From Pedobacter sp. BAL39 (GTDB lineage Bacteria; Bacteroidota; Bacteroidia; Sphingobacteriales; Sphingobacteriaceae), in contig NZ_ABCM01000003.1 in the NCBI RefSeq assembly GCF_000170795.1, forward strand, positions 186,001-250,000: 64,000 bases of DNA. The letters run 5' to 3'. Of this stretch, positions 17,517 to 25,532 are shown piece after piece. The position numbers were made by a program, and so were the translations under genes. How positions within the stretch are numbered: the first letter of the stretch is position 1; the number at the start of each line of letters is the position of its first letter. The notes beneath the pieces are model-generated. The model was not told the origin of the DNA. It was given only the letters and a program-made list of their open reading frames with translations, and searched no databases.

Positions 17517-18225
17517 TTTAGAACAGTTAGGGGAAGAGATGGAGCTTCTCGACATTGAGTATTCACGTGGACTTAAAGGTGGTTATGATGGTGGGTATGG
17601 CGATGGAGGGTCTGGAGGATACGGAGACTATGGAGGATATGATTATGAGATCTATTTACCGGAAGTGCCGATTTATGGAGGTGGCAATTACGGAAGCTAC
17701 TCGGGAGGTGGAACCGGGGGCGGTGGGTATCCTCCAATCTGGTGGCCAACTCCAGGTACCGGCGGCGGTAGTGGTGGATATACCGGTGGAGGTTATACAG
17801 GCGGCGGTTATACGGGCGGTGGAACAACACCGAGTTTTTACGAGTTAGCGGCTGCCTGGATGGATTCGAAATATGATGACATGGCAGACAAGATCGCTAC
17901 AAGCACTAGTCTGGCCAATTCACTTCAAACCCTTCAGCATGCTGCGATTAACCAATTGATCACCAGTACTGGCGGACAACCAATAACTGGTATGATGGAG
18001 TCAATTGGAAAAACCGGACTGAGTAAGGTAGTAGCTGTCGGCGCTATCTATAATGGTGTTAAAGCTGTTATTGCTATCAGTGATGGTAACATCACTAGTC
18101 AGGATGTTTACGATGCGGGTAAAGCCCTTTTAGGTGGATTAAGTTTTGTTCCCGGACCTGTCGGTTTAATTGCCAACGGCATAAGTATCGGAATTACGTT
18201 ATATGAGATGAGCAACCAACCATAG
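17497..18225 (+). CDS. Double-glycine-leader exported protein, candidate bacteriocin
   Basis: A 242-residue protein in three parts. Residues 1-29 (MKKLKLNLEQLGEEMELLD, ending RGLKGG) are a typical Bacteroidota GG-type natural-product leader, so cleavage is expected after Gly29. Residues about 30-110 are almost entirely Gly, Tyr, Ser, Thr and Pro, including three tandem YTGGG units at 95-109. Residues about 111-242 are helical, ending in two hydrophobic stretches (GAIYNGVKAVIAI and ALLGGLSFVPGPVGLIANG), which would suit a pore-forming or membrane-active hairpin. It is far longer than usual GG peptides. Likely substrate of the PCAT at 13161..15470. The Ser/Thr/Tyr-rich tract could be glycosylated by neighbouring transferases. 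Toxic activity is inference only. Confidence 0.85.
   Translation: MKKLKLNLEQLGEEMELLDIEYSRGLKGGYDGGYGDGGSGGYGDYGGYDYEIYLPEVPIYGGGNYGSYSGGGTGGGGYPPIWWPTPGTGGGSGGYTGGGYTGGGYTGGGTTPSFYELAAAWMDSKYDDMADKIATSTSLANSLQTLQHAAINQLITSTGGQPITGMMESIGKTGLSKVVAVGAIYNGVKAVIAISDGNITSQDVYDAGKALLGGLSFVPGPVGLIANGISIGITLYEMSNQP
17779..17823 (+). repeat. Three tandem 15-base units encoding YTGGG
   Basis: In-frame tandem units begin at 17779, 17794 and 17809, each encoding Tyr-Thr-Gly-Gly-Gly, with silent third-position differences between copies. They sit in the low-complexity tract of the GG-leader protein. Such repeats can vary in number between strains. Confidence 0.9.
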
Positions 18226-18226
18226 T

Positions 18227-18703
18227 ATGAAAATTCAACAACTCAAATTTCGGCTGATCTATTATCGAGTAATATTGGTACTGTTACTTCTTGCAGGGTG
18301 TATTTCACTGCCGATCATGTTGAGCGTGACTGGAAAATCGAGCATGGGACATTTTATTTTCGCTTTCTCACCAATGAAAGTTTTGTTGTCGATAGTATTT
18401 TTAATACTATCGACATTTATCATTTGGGAAGAAGTAGCGAGAAAATGGCTTGCCATAAAAATTGTAGATGAAAATATTATTGAGATATCTAATTTTTTTA
18501 CGACTAAAATGGTGGTTAGGGGCGCCCATTCGATTGAGATAAAGAGATTATTCACAAGAAGTAGCACCGATAATGAGATCATGATAGTTAGATTTGAAAA
18601 TATTACTTTTAAAATCTCGCAATTTTATGTTAAAGATTATTTGGTACTAAAAGCATATCTGATAGAAAACAATTTTTTGGCAAAGGAAGATACTAATGGA
18701 TAG
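18227..18703 (+). CDS. Small two-helix membrane protein, candidate immunity protein
   Basis: A 158-residue protein that I do not recognise as a family. Two hydrophobic helices near the N-terminus (YRVILVLLLLAGCISLPIML, about 13-32, and MKVLLSIVFLILSTFIIW, about 50-67) are followed by a basic-acidic beta-rich domain of about 90 residues. The layout resembles PH-like membrane proteins of the YcxB/DUF304 type. It begins one base after the GG-leader gene stop and overlaps the next gene by 8 bases. Position directly after a bacteriocin-like gene makes self-immunity the leading guess; it is only a guess. Confidence 0.75.
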   Translation: MKIQQLKFRLIYYRVILVLLLLAGCISLPIMLSVTGKSSMGHFIFAFSPMKVLLSIVFLILSTFIIWEEVARKWLAIKIVDENIIEISNFFTTKMVVRGAHSIEIKRLFTRSSTDNEIMIVRFENITFKISQFYVKDYLVLKAYLIENNFLAKEDTNG

Positions 18704-20573
18704 GCGCGTTCAAAAACAAAAGGTCTCTGTTCTGATGCCAATATATAATTCCAGTTCATTTGTTACTTCAGCGATAAATAGTTTGATTCAGCAGAGTTAT
18801 ACGAATTGGGAATTAATTATTTTGAATGACGGTTCAACTGATGATTTGAAGGATAAACTGGCCCCATTTCTTGCAAATCGTGGCGAGATTTTGTTTCTAG
18901 CCAATGCCGAAAATAAGGGCTTAGGCCACTCATTAAATGTGTGTTTATCTAAAGCTTCGGGCGATTATATAGCCTATTTGCCTTCAGACGATATATATTT
19001 TGAAAATCACTTGGAGAGCATGGTTTCTAAATTGAATTCCGACCATACGATAATCGCTACCTATAGTGGCATGAAGTACGGATACCTCGATACGTCATCT
19101 TCTAGTGGTGGATATTCAACTGAAGGTAATATACCAGGGCTGCCTTTTCAATTGGTACAGGTAATGCATCGCCGATCCGAAGCAGAATGGGTTGAGCGCA
19201 AGGAAATTGTTACTGACGACCTTCACGGGATGTATTGGAAAAAATTGATGGAATTGGGTAGGTTCGATGGCACCGGAAAGATCTCCTGCGAGTGGGTTTC
19301 ACATCCTAAGCAAAGACATCGAATTATAAATGAGCTTAATGGTTTCGGTGGCATACACCATTATAAAAGTCATTATAATGTTAAGGAGCGTATCAAATTT
19401 CAATCGCTAACAGGAACTCTTATTGACGAATTTTCCGACTATGTTAATGTTGGAAATTCAAATATTGAGGTAAGAAATGGCCTTGTAATTTTAATTGTGG
19501 GAGAGCTGGCTTACAATGCAGATCGCATTTTAGCTTTAGAGGAAAAGGGGCATAAGCTATATGGGTTGTGGATGAACGAGCCTGCATTTTACAACACTAT
19601 TGGTCCTCTGCCATTTGGAGATATAACAGATCTTTCTAAAGACAATTGGCAAGGTGAAGTCGAGAAGATCAAGCCAGATCTTATTTACGGTTTACTTAAT
19701 CACTCTGCTGTGCCATTTGTCTATAGTGTTGTCACTGAATTAAGACATATTCCTTTTGTTTGGCATTTCAAAGAGAGCCCATTTTATTGTCGGCAGTTAG
19801 GCACTTGGAATTTATTGATGAAATTATATGAGTATGCTCATGGGCAAATTTACATTAATGATGAGAGTCGTGAATGGTTTAGAACCAAGATACATCCTAC
19901 TGAAGCATTGACCTATGTACTTGATGGAGATTTGCCACATGCAGAATATTTCGGCAAAATCTCCTCACAAAAACTTTCTCAAAATGATAAGTCGGTACAC
20001 ACTGTTGTTGTAGGTAGGCCTTTTGGTATAGGCATGCATGATATTGAGCTTATGTATAGACAGAAAATTCATTTGCATCTTTATGGTGATTATATCAGAG
20101 GTGGATATGCCAGATGGGCTATAGATGCGCAAAAAAAGGCCCCTGGTTATATTCATCTGCACCCTCATTGCCACCCGAAATCATGGTCGGAAGAACTGTC
20201 GAAATACGACGCAGGTTGGCTTCACTTGTTTAACAGCTCTAATTTCGGAGACTTACATCGTGCAGAGTGGTCTGATCTTAATTATCCGGCAAGGATCTCG
20301 ACAATGGCTGTGGCGGGAATTCCCATGATCCACAGGGATAATTCAATGCATACGGTGGCTACTGATGCTCTGGTAAAAAAATTAAATGTCGGACTATCTT
20401 TCAACACGTATTCAGAACTCGGTGAAAAGTTAAGGGACATAAAATATATGGATTTTATAGGTGATAATAGCGTTAACTTTCGTTCAACTTTCTCATTTCA
20501 AACCCACGTGGATGGGTTGATTGACTTCTTTCGACGGGTGATAGATTATAAACGGCTATATATCAATGACTAA
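18696..20573 (+). CDS. Bifunctional glycosyltransferase: GT2 plus GT4-like
   Basis: A 625-residue protein. The N-terminal GT2 domain (about 1-240) has VSVLMPIYNSSSFVTSAI, LNDGSTDD and YIAYLPSDDIYFE, the last being the DXD-like region. From about residue 265 a second, GT-B-like domain begins (NGLVILIVGELAYNADRILA) and ends with a donor-site-like segment including YPARISTMAVAGIPMIHRDN. The central KPDLIYGLLNHSAVPFVYSV is typical of the N-terminal Rossmann half. Such fusions usually add two successive sugars to a growing chain. It overlaps its neighbours on both sides by 8 bases. Acceptor unknown: surface glycan or the exported protein. Confidence 0.82.
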   Translation: MDRRVQKQKVSVLMPIYNSSSFVTSAINSLIQQSYTNWELIILNDGSTDDLKDKLAPFLANRGEILFLANAENKGLGHSLNVCLSKASGDYIAYLPSDDIYFENHLESMVSKLNSDHTIIATYSGMKYGYLDTSSSSGGYSTEGNIPGLPFQLVQVMHRRSEAEWVERKEIVTDDLHGMYWKKLMELGRFDGTGKISCEWVSHPKQRHRIINELNGFGGIHHYKSHYNVKERIKFQSLTGTLIDEFSDYVNVGNSNIEVRNGLVILIVGELAYNADRILALEEKGHKLYGLWMNEPAFYNTIGPLPFGDITDLSKDNWQGEVEKIKPDLIYGLLNHSAVPFVYSVVTELRHIPFVWHFKESPFYCRQLGTWNLLMKLYEYAHGQIYINDESREWFRTKIHPTEALTYVLDGDLPHAEYFGKISSQKLSQNDKSVHTVVVGRPFGIGMHDIELMYRQKIHLHLYGDYIRGGYARWAIDAQKKAPGYIHLHPHCHPKSWSEELSKYDAGWLHLFNSSNFGDLHRAEWSDLNYPARISTMAVAGIPMIHRDNSMHTVATDALVKKLNVGLSFNTYSELGEKLRDIKYMDFIGDNSVNFRSTFSFQTHVDGLIDFFRRVIDYKRLYIND

Positions 20574-21642
20574 GATTTTATTAATCACAGATTTACCTTT
20601 TTGGCATCAAGATGCAGGTAATAAAGTGAGAGTAAATGCCCTGGTATCTTATCTCTCAAGAATAAGCCATGTGACAATTGTATTCTTGGGACATAAGTCT
20701 CATCTGTTCCACGTAAAAAATCTTGACGAACGTATTCACATCATTCATCTGGAAAACACCGACAGTTATGACAAAAACAGAAATATCCATGCAGTAAACA
20801 GACTCTTGAGTAATGAGCATTACAAAGCGTGTATAATAGAATACATTCATTTATCATATTTTCTTAAAGCAATTCCAGACGATACTTTGACAATCCTGGA
20901 CACTCATGATATCATTAGTGATAGTAACAAAAGTTTCAACGAGTTTGGGTTTGGCAATTTTATGTTTAATCTCAGTTCGGAACAGGAGTTCAAGATCTTT
21001 AGTCTGTATGATCATGTCATGTTTATTACTCCTCATGATTGCGAAGCTGCTGGGAAGATGATGAATAAAAAAAATATGGTTCTTGTTCCACACCCTCCAC
21101 TTGTAATGGAAAGAGAAACTAGAGAAAGTGTCAAGAAAGTAGGTTTTGTGGCTAGCGATTATGAACCAAATGTCGACGCCATCCTTTGGTTTTTTTCAAA
21201 TGTTTGGTCTCAATGGAAAGACAAGGATAAACCTGAGCTATTAATTTTTGGTAATATTTGTCATCGATTAGCAACCATAGATTTGCCTGAAAAAGTTGTT
21301 CTGAGGGGATATGTTACAGATACTAATGCTCTTTATGAAGAGATTGATATCGTTGTTAACCCTATTAGGTTTGGGGCAGGGTTAAAGATAAAAAATATAG
21401 AAGCTCTCGCTAATTCACGACCATTGTTAACTACGAGCCACGGTGCAAAAGGACTACGTAGAAATGAAAAACCTTGTTTTATTATTGCTGACGATGAAAC
21501 TACATTTTTAAATGAACTGATCAGGTTGAGCAAACATCAAAGCCATAGATTAGCTTTGTCAAACTCGGCCTTAGAGTTTGTGAGTAGATTTTATGGCGAA
21601 GAGGCTTGCTTTGGCATTATAAAAAATATTGTTTTATCTTAG
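20566..21642 (+). CDS. GT4-family glycosyltransferase
   Basis: A 358-residue GT-B enzyme. The N-terminal Rossmann half starts KILLITDLPFWHQDAGNKVR. The C-terminal donor-binding half has KVGFVASDYEPNVDAILWF, LLIFGNI, VVLRGYVTDTNALYEEIDIV and the nucleotide-sugar site NPIRFGAGLKIKNIEALA with the conserved Glu. No membrane segment. Start overlaps the previous stop by 8 bases, so it belongs to the same operon. Sugar and acceptor not deducible. Confidence 0.9.
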   Translation: MTKILLITDLPFWHQDAGNKVRVNALVSYLSRISHVTIVFLGHKSHLFHVKNLDERIHIIHLENTDSYDKNRNIHAVNRLLSNEHYKACIIEYIHLSYFLKAIPDDTLTILDTHDIISDSNKSFNEFGFGNFMFNLSSEQEFKIFSLYDHVMFITPHDCEAAGKMMNKKNMVLVPHPPLVMERETRESVKKVGFVASDYEPNVDAILWFFSNVWSQWKDKDKPELLIFGNICHRLATIDLPEKVVLRGYVTDTNALYEEIDIVVNPIRFGAGLKIKNIEALANSRPLLTTSHGAKGLRRNEKPCFIIADDETTFLNELIRLSKHQSHRLALSNSALEFVSRFYGEEACFGIIKNIVLS

Positions 21643-21664
21643 TTATTATGAATTAGTGTTATCA

Positions 21665-22213
21665 ATGAGGTTGAAGTTTTTTTTTACAACTGTCCCTGGA
21701 ATATTAATGATATCGGCACAGTGTTTCGCCCAACATCTTCGGGAACGAGATATCCCATTTGTAACTTTGGACTTTTTTAAAGGGGAGGTTAAGAAGGAAT
21801 CACCATATAGAGCGTATATGGGTGTCAAAATTCTTTATCGGCTCGATTCTTTGCAACAGTTGAATACCGAGGAGTTTAAAGTAAAATTTATAACCAAAGT
21901 AGAGCCTGACAGGGCCGGAAATTTTTTTGATTTGGATAGGGTTCCAAGCGAAGAGATTGAATATGTATTGAATCATGAACGGGGTCATTTGGTGATTGGG
22001 TTTATTTGCGCCAACAAACTTGAAAAAATTATATCCGGCGGAACATGGTCTAAAAACTTTAGGAAAGAAATTCATGAAGAATATTTGAAGCAATTAAAAA
22101 AAATAAGCAGGCTACATGATGAATATGATGAGGGCACAAGGCATGGAGTTTGGAAGAAAGAGCAAGCTAAGTGGGATCGACGCCTGCGGGAACTCTTTAT
22201 CAATACTTACTAA
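21665..22213 (+). CDS. Secreted HExxH protein, DUF922-like
   Basis: A 182-residue protein with a signal peptide (residues about 1-23, cleavage near ISAQCFAQ). The mature part holds LNHERGHLVIGFICANKLE (HExxH zinc-binding motif at residues 104-108). This matches the DUF922 putative metalloprotease pattern, in which HEqxHFdi is followed by a helix with a basic-Leu pair. A charged helix follows. I chose ATG 21665 because it starts the signal peptide; ATG 21629 is upstream but overlaps the GT4 gene. It is the last gene of the rightward operon and could process the exported protein or act on the envelope. Proteolytic activity is not shown. Confidence 0.75.
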   Translation: MRLKFFFTTVPGILMISAQCFAQHLRERDIPFVTLDFFKGEVKKESPYRAYMGVKILYRLDSLQQLNTEEFKVKFITKVEPDRAGNFFDLDRVPSEEIEYVLNHERGHLVIGFICANKLEKIISGGTWSKNFRKEIHEEYLKQLKKISRLHDEYDEGTRHGVWKKEQAKWDRRLRELFINTY

Positions 22214-22219
22214 AAAAAG

Positions 22220-22249
22220 AATGTAGGTTCGGGCAATCAAACCTGCATT
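22220..22249. terminator. Intrinsic terminator between convergent genes
   Basis: Arms AATGTAGGTT (22220-22229) and AACCTGCATT (22240-22249) pair with one G-U, around a 10-base loop. Read on the minus strand the stem is followed by a T-run (complement of the A-run at 22212-22218), giving a good terminator for the gene 22281..22517. It may also stop the rightward island operon. Confidence 0.7.
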
Positions 22250-22280
22250 TCTACAAATTGTTTTACCCTCACATCAATAT

Positions 22281-22517
22281 TCAAGTAGCTTTTTTTTGCC
22301 TAAAAACCAAAACACTTGCCAAACATAGGAGAATCGTTATTAGTAGAGATAGTAGAATTGTAGATGTAAATTCTTTATCGTATCTATTAGTATCGTGGAC
22401 ACCGTCTCCGTAAAGTTCATCGTTGTTATAAAAAGAATAAATGGCCCATGCCCTTATGAGAAAGATTGCCTCTAGAATTGTTACTAGCCAAATTGCTATT
22501 TTAGTTTTTTTATTCAT
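22281..22517 (-). CDS. Small two-helix membrane protein, hypothetical
   Basis: A 78-residue protein starting MNKKTKIAIW (ATG 22517; an ATG at 22526 is also possible). There are two predicted membrane helices (IAIWLVTILEAIFLIRAWAI and ILLSLLITILLCLASVLVF) with a polar loop of about 25 residues (NNDELYGDGVHDTNRYDKEF). No family recognised. It is followed by a good intrinsic terminator, supporting its being a real gene. Confidence 0.6.
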   Translation of the reverse strand: MNKKTKIAIWLVTILEAIFLIRAWAIYSFYNNDELYGDGVHDTNRYDKEFTSTILLSLLITILLCLASVLVFRQKKAT

Positions 22518-22569
22518 TATTACCATAAATACCGCCCGATGTCAATTTCATAATGGAAGCTTTTCTAAA

Positions 22570-23439
22570 TTACTTACCATATATACCGCTTAAAAAGTCT
22601 TTTAAAGATATAGGACTTCTGCCTAATAATTGTCTGACATCACTTTTATTGGTGTCGAATTCTCCTCCAGCTATCGCTCCAGCGAACCTTGATATATACG
22701 CTGCATCATCTTCAGAAGCCCCTTGTTGTACAAGCTGCGCAATATATGACGTTACGTCAGTTTGTTTGTAAGCTATCGTTGTCCCGGTGATTTCTGATAT
22801 AAGGTCAGCAATCTCCGCGAAGGAGACAGCGGTCTCGGCAGCGATGACATATTCTTTGGTTTCGTGCCCAGTAGTCGTCAGTACAACTGCTATTGCTTCA
22901 GCCATTTCTGTTATTGGTAAAAAAGGAGTTTTACCATTTCCCGCAGGAATGGAAATACCTTCATCCAATATATGATTTCCAGAAATGATAGGAATCATGT
23001 CAGCATACATTGTATTATCCATCAAAGTATAAGGCAAAGCGATCTGTTTCAGATAATCACTTGTATCTGCATGGTATTGAACATCTCCGCCCATGATACT
23101 TCGACGCAGGTCTTTCATGTCAAAACTAGTATAAATGATATGATGAACGCCAGATTCCTTAGCAGCATTAATTACGTTTTTATGTTGCTCAAACCTTTGG
23201 GCTATTTCCGCCGAAGAAGAGATCAACAATAGCTTCTCTACATCGTCGAAGGCACTTTTTAAAGACTCAAAATGCTCATAGTCGCCAATCCGCACCTGGA
23301 TGCCTTTTGATTTAAGTTCTGCCGATTTAGATTCATCTCTTACCAATGCCGCAATGTTGTTTGCGGGTATGCCTTTATTCAATAAAGAATTAATGGTGGC
23401 TTTGCCTAAATTTCCAGTTGCACCTGTTACTAAGATCAT
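22570..23439 (-). CDS. NmrA-type NAD(P)-binding oxidoreductase
   Basis: Atypical short-chain dehydrogenase of 289 residues, like the QOR2/azoreductase-type NmrA enzymes. The N-terminal cofactor motif is ILVTGATGNLGKATINSLL (residues 2-20). Family landmarks include KLLLISSSAE, HHIIYTSF and YADMIPII. No classical YxxxK catalytic pair is obvious, as usual for NmrA-like proteins. I chose ATG 23439, putting the glycine motif at the N-terminus. It is divergent from the HxlR gene 23558..23887, a common pairing in which the regulator senses electrophile or quinone stress and controls the reductase. Confidence 0.88.
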   Translation of the reverse strand: MILVTGATGNLGKATINSLLNKGIPANNIAALVRDESKSAELKSKGIQVRIGDYEHFESLKSAFDDVEKLLLISSSAEIAQRFEQHKNVINAAKESGVHHIIYTSFDMKDLRRSIMGGDVQYHADTSDYLKQIALPYTLMDNTMYADMIPIISGNHILDEGISIPAGNGKTPFLPITEMAEAIAVVLTTTGHETKEYVIAAETAVSFAEIADLISEITGTTIAYKQTDVTSYIAQLVQQGASEDDAAYISRFAGAIAGGEFDTNKSDVRQLLGRSPISLKDFLSGIYGK

Positions 23440-23485
23440 AGTTTTTGTTTTAAGATAAATAATCAATTACTTTTGTCAGGCAAAG

Positions 23486-23556
23486 AAACCGAAATACACG
23501 CTATAAATACGCGATTTCGGTTTTAACAACATAAAAAGTGGTAACCTTAAGGTAAC
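23486..23556. promoter_or_regulatory. Divergent promoter region with inverted repeats, candidate HxlR operator
   Basis: Between the NmrA and HxlR genes there are perfect 10-base arms AAACCGAAAT (23486-23495) and ATTTCGGTTT (23514-23523) separated by 18 bases. A second near-palindrome, GGTAACCTTAAGGTAAC (23540-23556), abuts the HxlR start and contains CCTTAAGG. The second would block initiation of the regulator's own gene if bound. Confidence 0.55.
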
Positions 23557-23557
23557 A

Positions 23558-23887
23558 ATGGAAAATAACTTAAATCCTGCTCACTGTCCCGCTATGGACA
23601 CGATAGCGCTGATCGGAGGACGTTGGAAAGTGGTTATTTTGCATGTGCTTTCCAAGCATGCCAGGCGTTTTGGTGAAATTAGTGTTCGGGTACCCTCCAT
23701 ATCAAGAAAAGTATTAACCGAACAACTAAAGGAACTTGAGGCTGATGGCCTGATTAGCCGGAAGCAGTACAATGAGCTGCCACGGAAAGTAGAGTATGCA
23801 CTCACCGAATACGGGGAAAGTCTTTGCCCATTGTTAGCATACATAGCAGCATGGACCAAGGAAAGTGTACATACCAGGCTCAATTGA
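23558..23887 (+). CDS. HxlR-family transcriptional regulator
   Basis: A 109-residue winged-helix regulator: Cys near the N-terminus (PAHCPAMDTIALIGGRWKV), then HARRFGEISVRVPSISRKVL, a recognition helix and the wing segment LPRKVEYALTEYGESLCP. The single N-terminal Cys is the typical redox or electrophile sensor of the family. Divergent from the NmrA-type reductase, which is the likely target, and convergent with the SnoaL-like gene at 23906 with 18 bases between stops. Confidence 0.92.
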   Translation: MENNLNPAHCPAMDTIALIGGRWKVVILHVLSKHARRFGEISVRVPSISRKVLTEQLKELEADGLISRKQYNELPRKVEYALTEYGESLCPLLAYIAAWTKESVHTRLN

Positions 23888-23905
23888 CATTTTCGGTTTC
23901 ATTTG

Positions 23906-24253
23906 TCAAGGTTTCTTTTCTATGACAAAAGCTTTCAATTCTGCAATTTTTCCATTGTCAAAACGCCAGATGTCACAATAATCATAATGGTTAGTAGTTC
24001 CATTTGCAGTCTTCAGGGAGATTTCGCCTGTCACGGTTACATGGCTACCATCTTCAATGGTCTTTTCCACGGTAAATACGGGAGGTTCCACATAAAATTC
24101 TTTCATATACTGTCGTACCTTATTTCTACCCTCGAGGATGCGGTCGCCTACAAAGACCCATTTGGTATCCTGTGTACAATAGGCCAGAAAACTTTCATAG
24201 TCCCCCTTTTTAACGAATTCGTTTGCTTCGTGTAATATCGTTGCGTTTTTCAT
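23906..24253 (-). CDS. SnoaL-like nuclear transport factor 2-family protein
   Basis: A 115-residue NTF2-fold protein: ANEFVKKGDYESFLAYCTQDTKWVFVGD in two helices and a strand, GRNKVRQYMKEFY, then the sheet VTVTGEISLKT and a closing strand WRFDNGKIAELKAF. This is the pattern of Bacteroidota ketosteroid-isomerase-like proteins. No signal peptide. Same direction as the saccharopine-dehydrogenase-like gene upstream (73 bases), so possibly co-transcribed. Substrate unknown. Confidence 0.8.
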   Translation of the reverse strand: MKNATILHEANEFVKKGDYESFLAYCTQDTKWVFVGDRILEGRNKVRQYMKEFYVEPPVFTVEKTIEDGSHVTVTGEISLKTANGTTNHYDYCDIWRFDNGKIAELKAFVIEKKP

Positions 24254-24325
24254 TTTTATTTGATTTTGAATGTTAATTGATTCAGTAATGGTTGAATCTG
24301 GTTTCCTTTGATTCCTGATTGGCTG

Positions 24326-25339
24326 CTATAAACTTTCCAGGGTTTCTTCAATTATTTCGATTCCAAATTCTTCTAATCGGTTGTTGATGTGATCAGTTGA
24401 GATGATCGTTTCCGGTAGATACAAACCACCGGCCTTTTGTTCAGATTGTCCATTAAGGCCCAAGATCTTTTCTGTGATTAAATATACGCCCACAGCTGTA
24501 AGGTGGGAATTTCCTTTTGGTCCGGATACGATCGTGCTGAGTTTTCTTTTTTCGCCTGATAGTAGGGTGCCCTCAATAGTAATGTATAAGTCATGGGAAG
24601 CATCCAGGCCTTTGGTAGTACCTATAGATTCACCTGTAATGAAGTCGAACCGGATGTTTTTCGCGCCTGTAAAAGCAGCTATACTCGGAACATCCAGCGT
24701 GCTGAGTGGGTAACCTATTACTGATGACTGATTGTGCAATGCAATAGTTCTCGGGTTTTCTTTTGCTTGTACTGATAGCCAGTTTCCGCCCTTGCGAATC
24801 AGCGCCTCACCAACAAAACCACTAACTTCGTTTGCAACTAGCGGCCCTACGCTATCCTTTGGATCATATAATCCTGCAAGTTCGATAGTGTCTATTTCAC
24901 TGAATTTACTCGCTTGTTGTTTGACCATAAGGGTCAATATTCCTGCTTGCCAATGACCTGCGTATACAACAGGGGCAAGGATCTTTTTGTGAAGGCTCAG
25001 AAATGCTGTGGGAGAAATCTGCTCCGCCAATTCGCTTACAGCAATACATGCAATGCCATTTAAGATGGCAGTCTCTCTTAAGATATTACTGTGATCATCC
25101 ACCGCTGATATAATGAGGTCAATTTTCTTAAATTTACTTAGATCGAAGCCTTCTTCGAGATTGATGTGGGCTGTTTCTGTATGATTTAGTTCCTTGGCTA
25201 ATGACATTCCGTTTTGCGGATTTCTCCCTGCAAGAATAAGTTCAATACGCTGATCAGCTTTTCTGATTAGTCGTGCGATGTTACTTCCAACCATTCCATA
25301 ACCGCCCACAATTAAGATTCGTTTTTTCTGTGTTTCCAT
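24326..25339 (-). CDS. Saccharopine dehydrogenase-like NAD(P)-binding protein
   Basis: A 337-residue protein with an N-terminal Rossmann domain (RILIVGGYGMVGSNIARLIRK, residues 6-26) of the Sacchrp_dh_NADP type, followed by ILAGRNPQNG and a catalytic-like C-terminal alpha/beta domain. Paralogues act on amino acids, lipids or are uncharacterised, so no substrate is assigned. It is divergent from the HxlR gene 25533..25892 across 193 bases, repeating the regulator/reductase arrangement seen at 22570-23887. Confidence 0.82.
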   Translation of the reverse strand: METQKKRILIVGGYGMVGSNIARLIRKADQRIELILAGRNPQNGMSLAKELNHTETAHINLEEGFDLSKFKKIDLIISAVDDHSNILRETAILNGIACIAVSELAEQISPTAFLSLHKKILAPVVYAGHWQAGILTLMVKQQASKFSEIDTIELAGLYDPKDSVGPLVANEVSGFVGEALIRKGGNWLSVQAKENPRTIALHNQSSVIGYPLSTLDVPSIAAFTGAKNIRFDFITGESIGTTKGLDASHDLYITIEGTLLSGEKRKLSTIVSGPKGNSHLTAVGVYLITEKILGLNGQSEQKAGGLYLPETIISTDHINNRLEEFGIEIIEETLESL

Positions 25340-25478
25340 ATTAAAAATTTTAGATGATAGAACTTTACATTTTGCAATTCATTTTAAGTGTGAAATCACT
25401 AAGATTAGTATGCATCACAATTGTTAAAGTTCTCCTGTTTCAATGATTTATATATTTAAGACAAAGTTAGGGTTGCAT

Positions 25479-25494
25479 ATATACTTTTGTATAT
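25479..25494. promoter_or_regulatory. Candidate operator before the HxlR gene
   Basis: Inverted 6-base arms ATATAC (25479-25484) and GTATAT (25489-25494) around TTTT lie in the divergent region between the saccharopine-dehydrogenase-like and HxlR genes, 38 bases before the HxlR start. The arms are short and AT-rich, so chance is possible. Confidence 0.35.
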
Positions 25495-25532
25495 TGCCTG
25501 CCAATTGTTAGGTACTATAAATAATGTAAGTA

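Noticed and set aside
17573..17830. His/Arg-rich 85-residue open frame on the minus strand
   Set aside because: It is the antisense of the Gly/Tyr-rich tract of the GG-leader gene; the composition follows from the GGN/TAY codons opposite.
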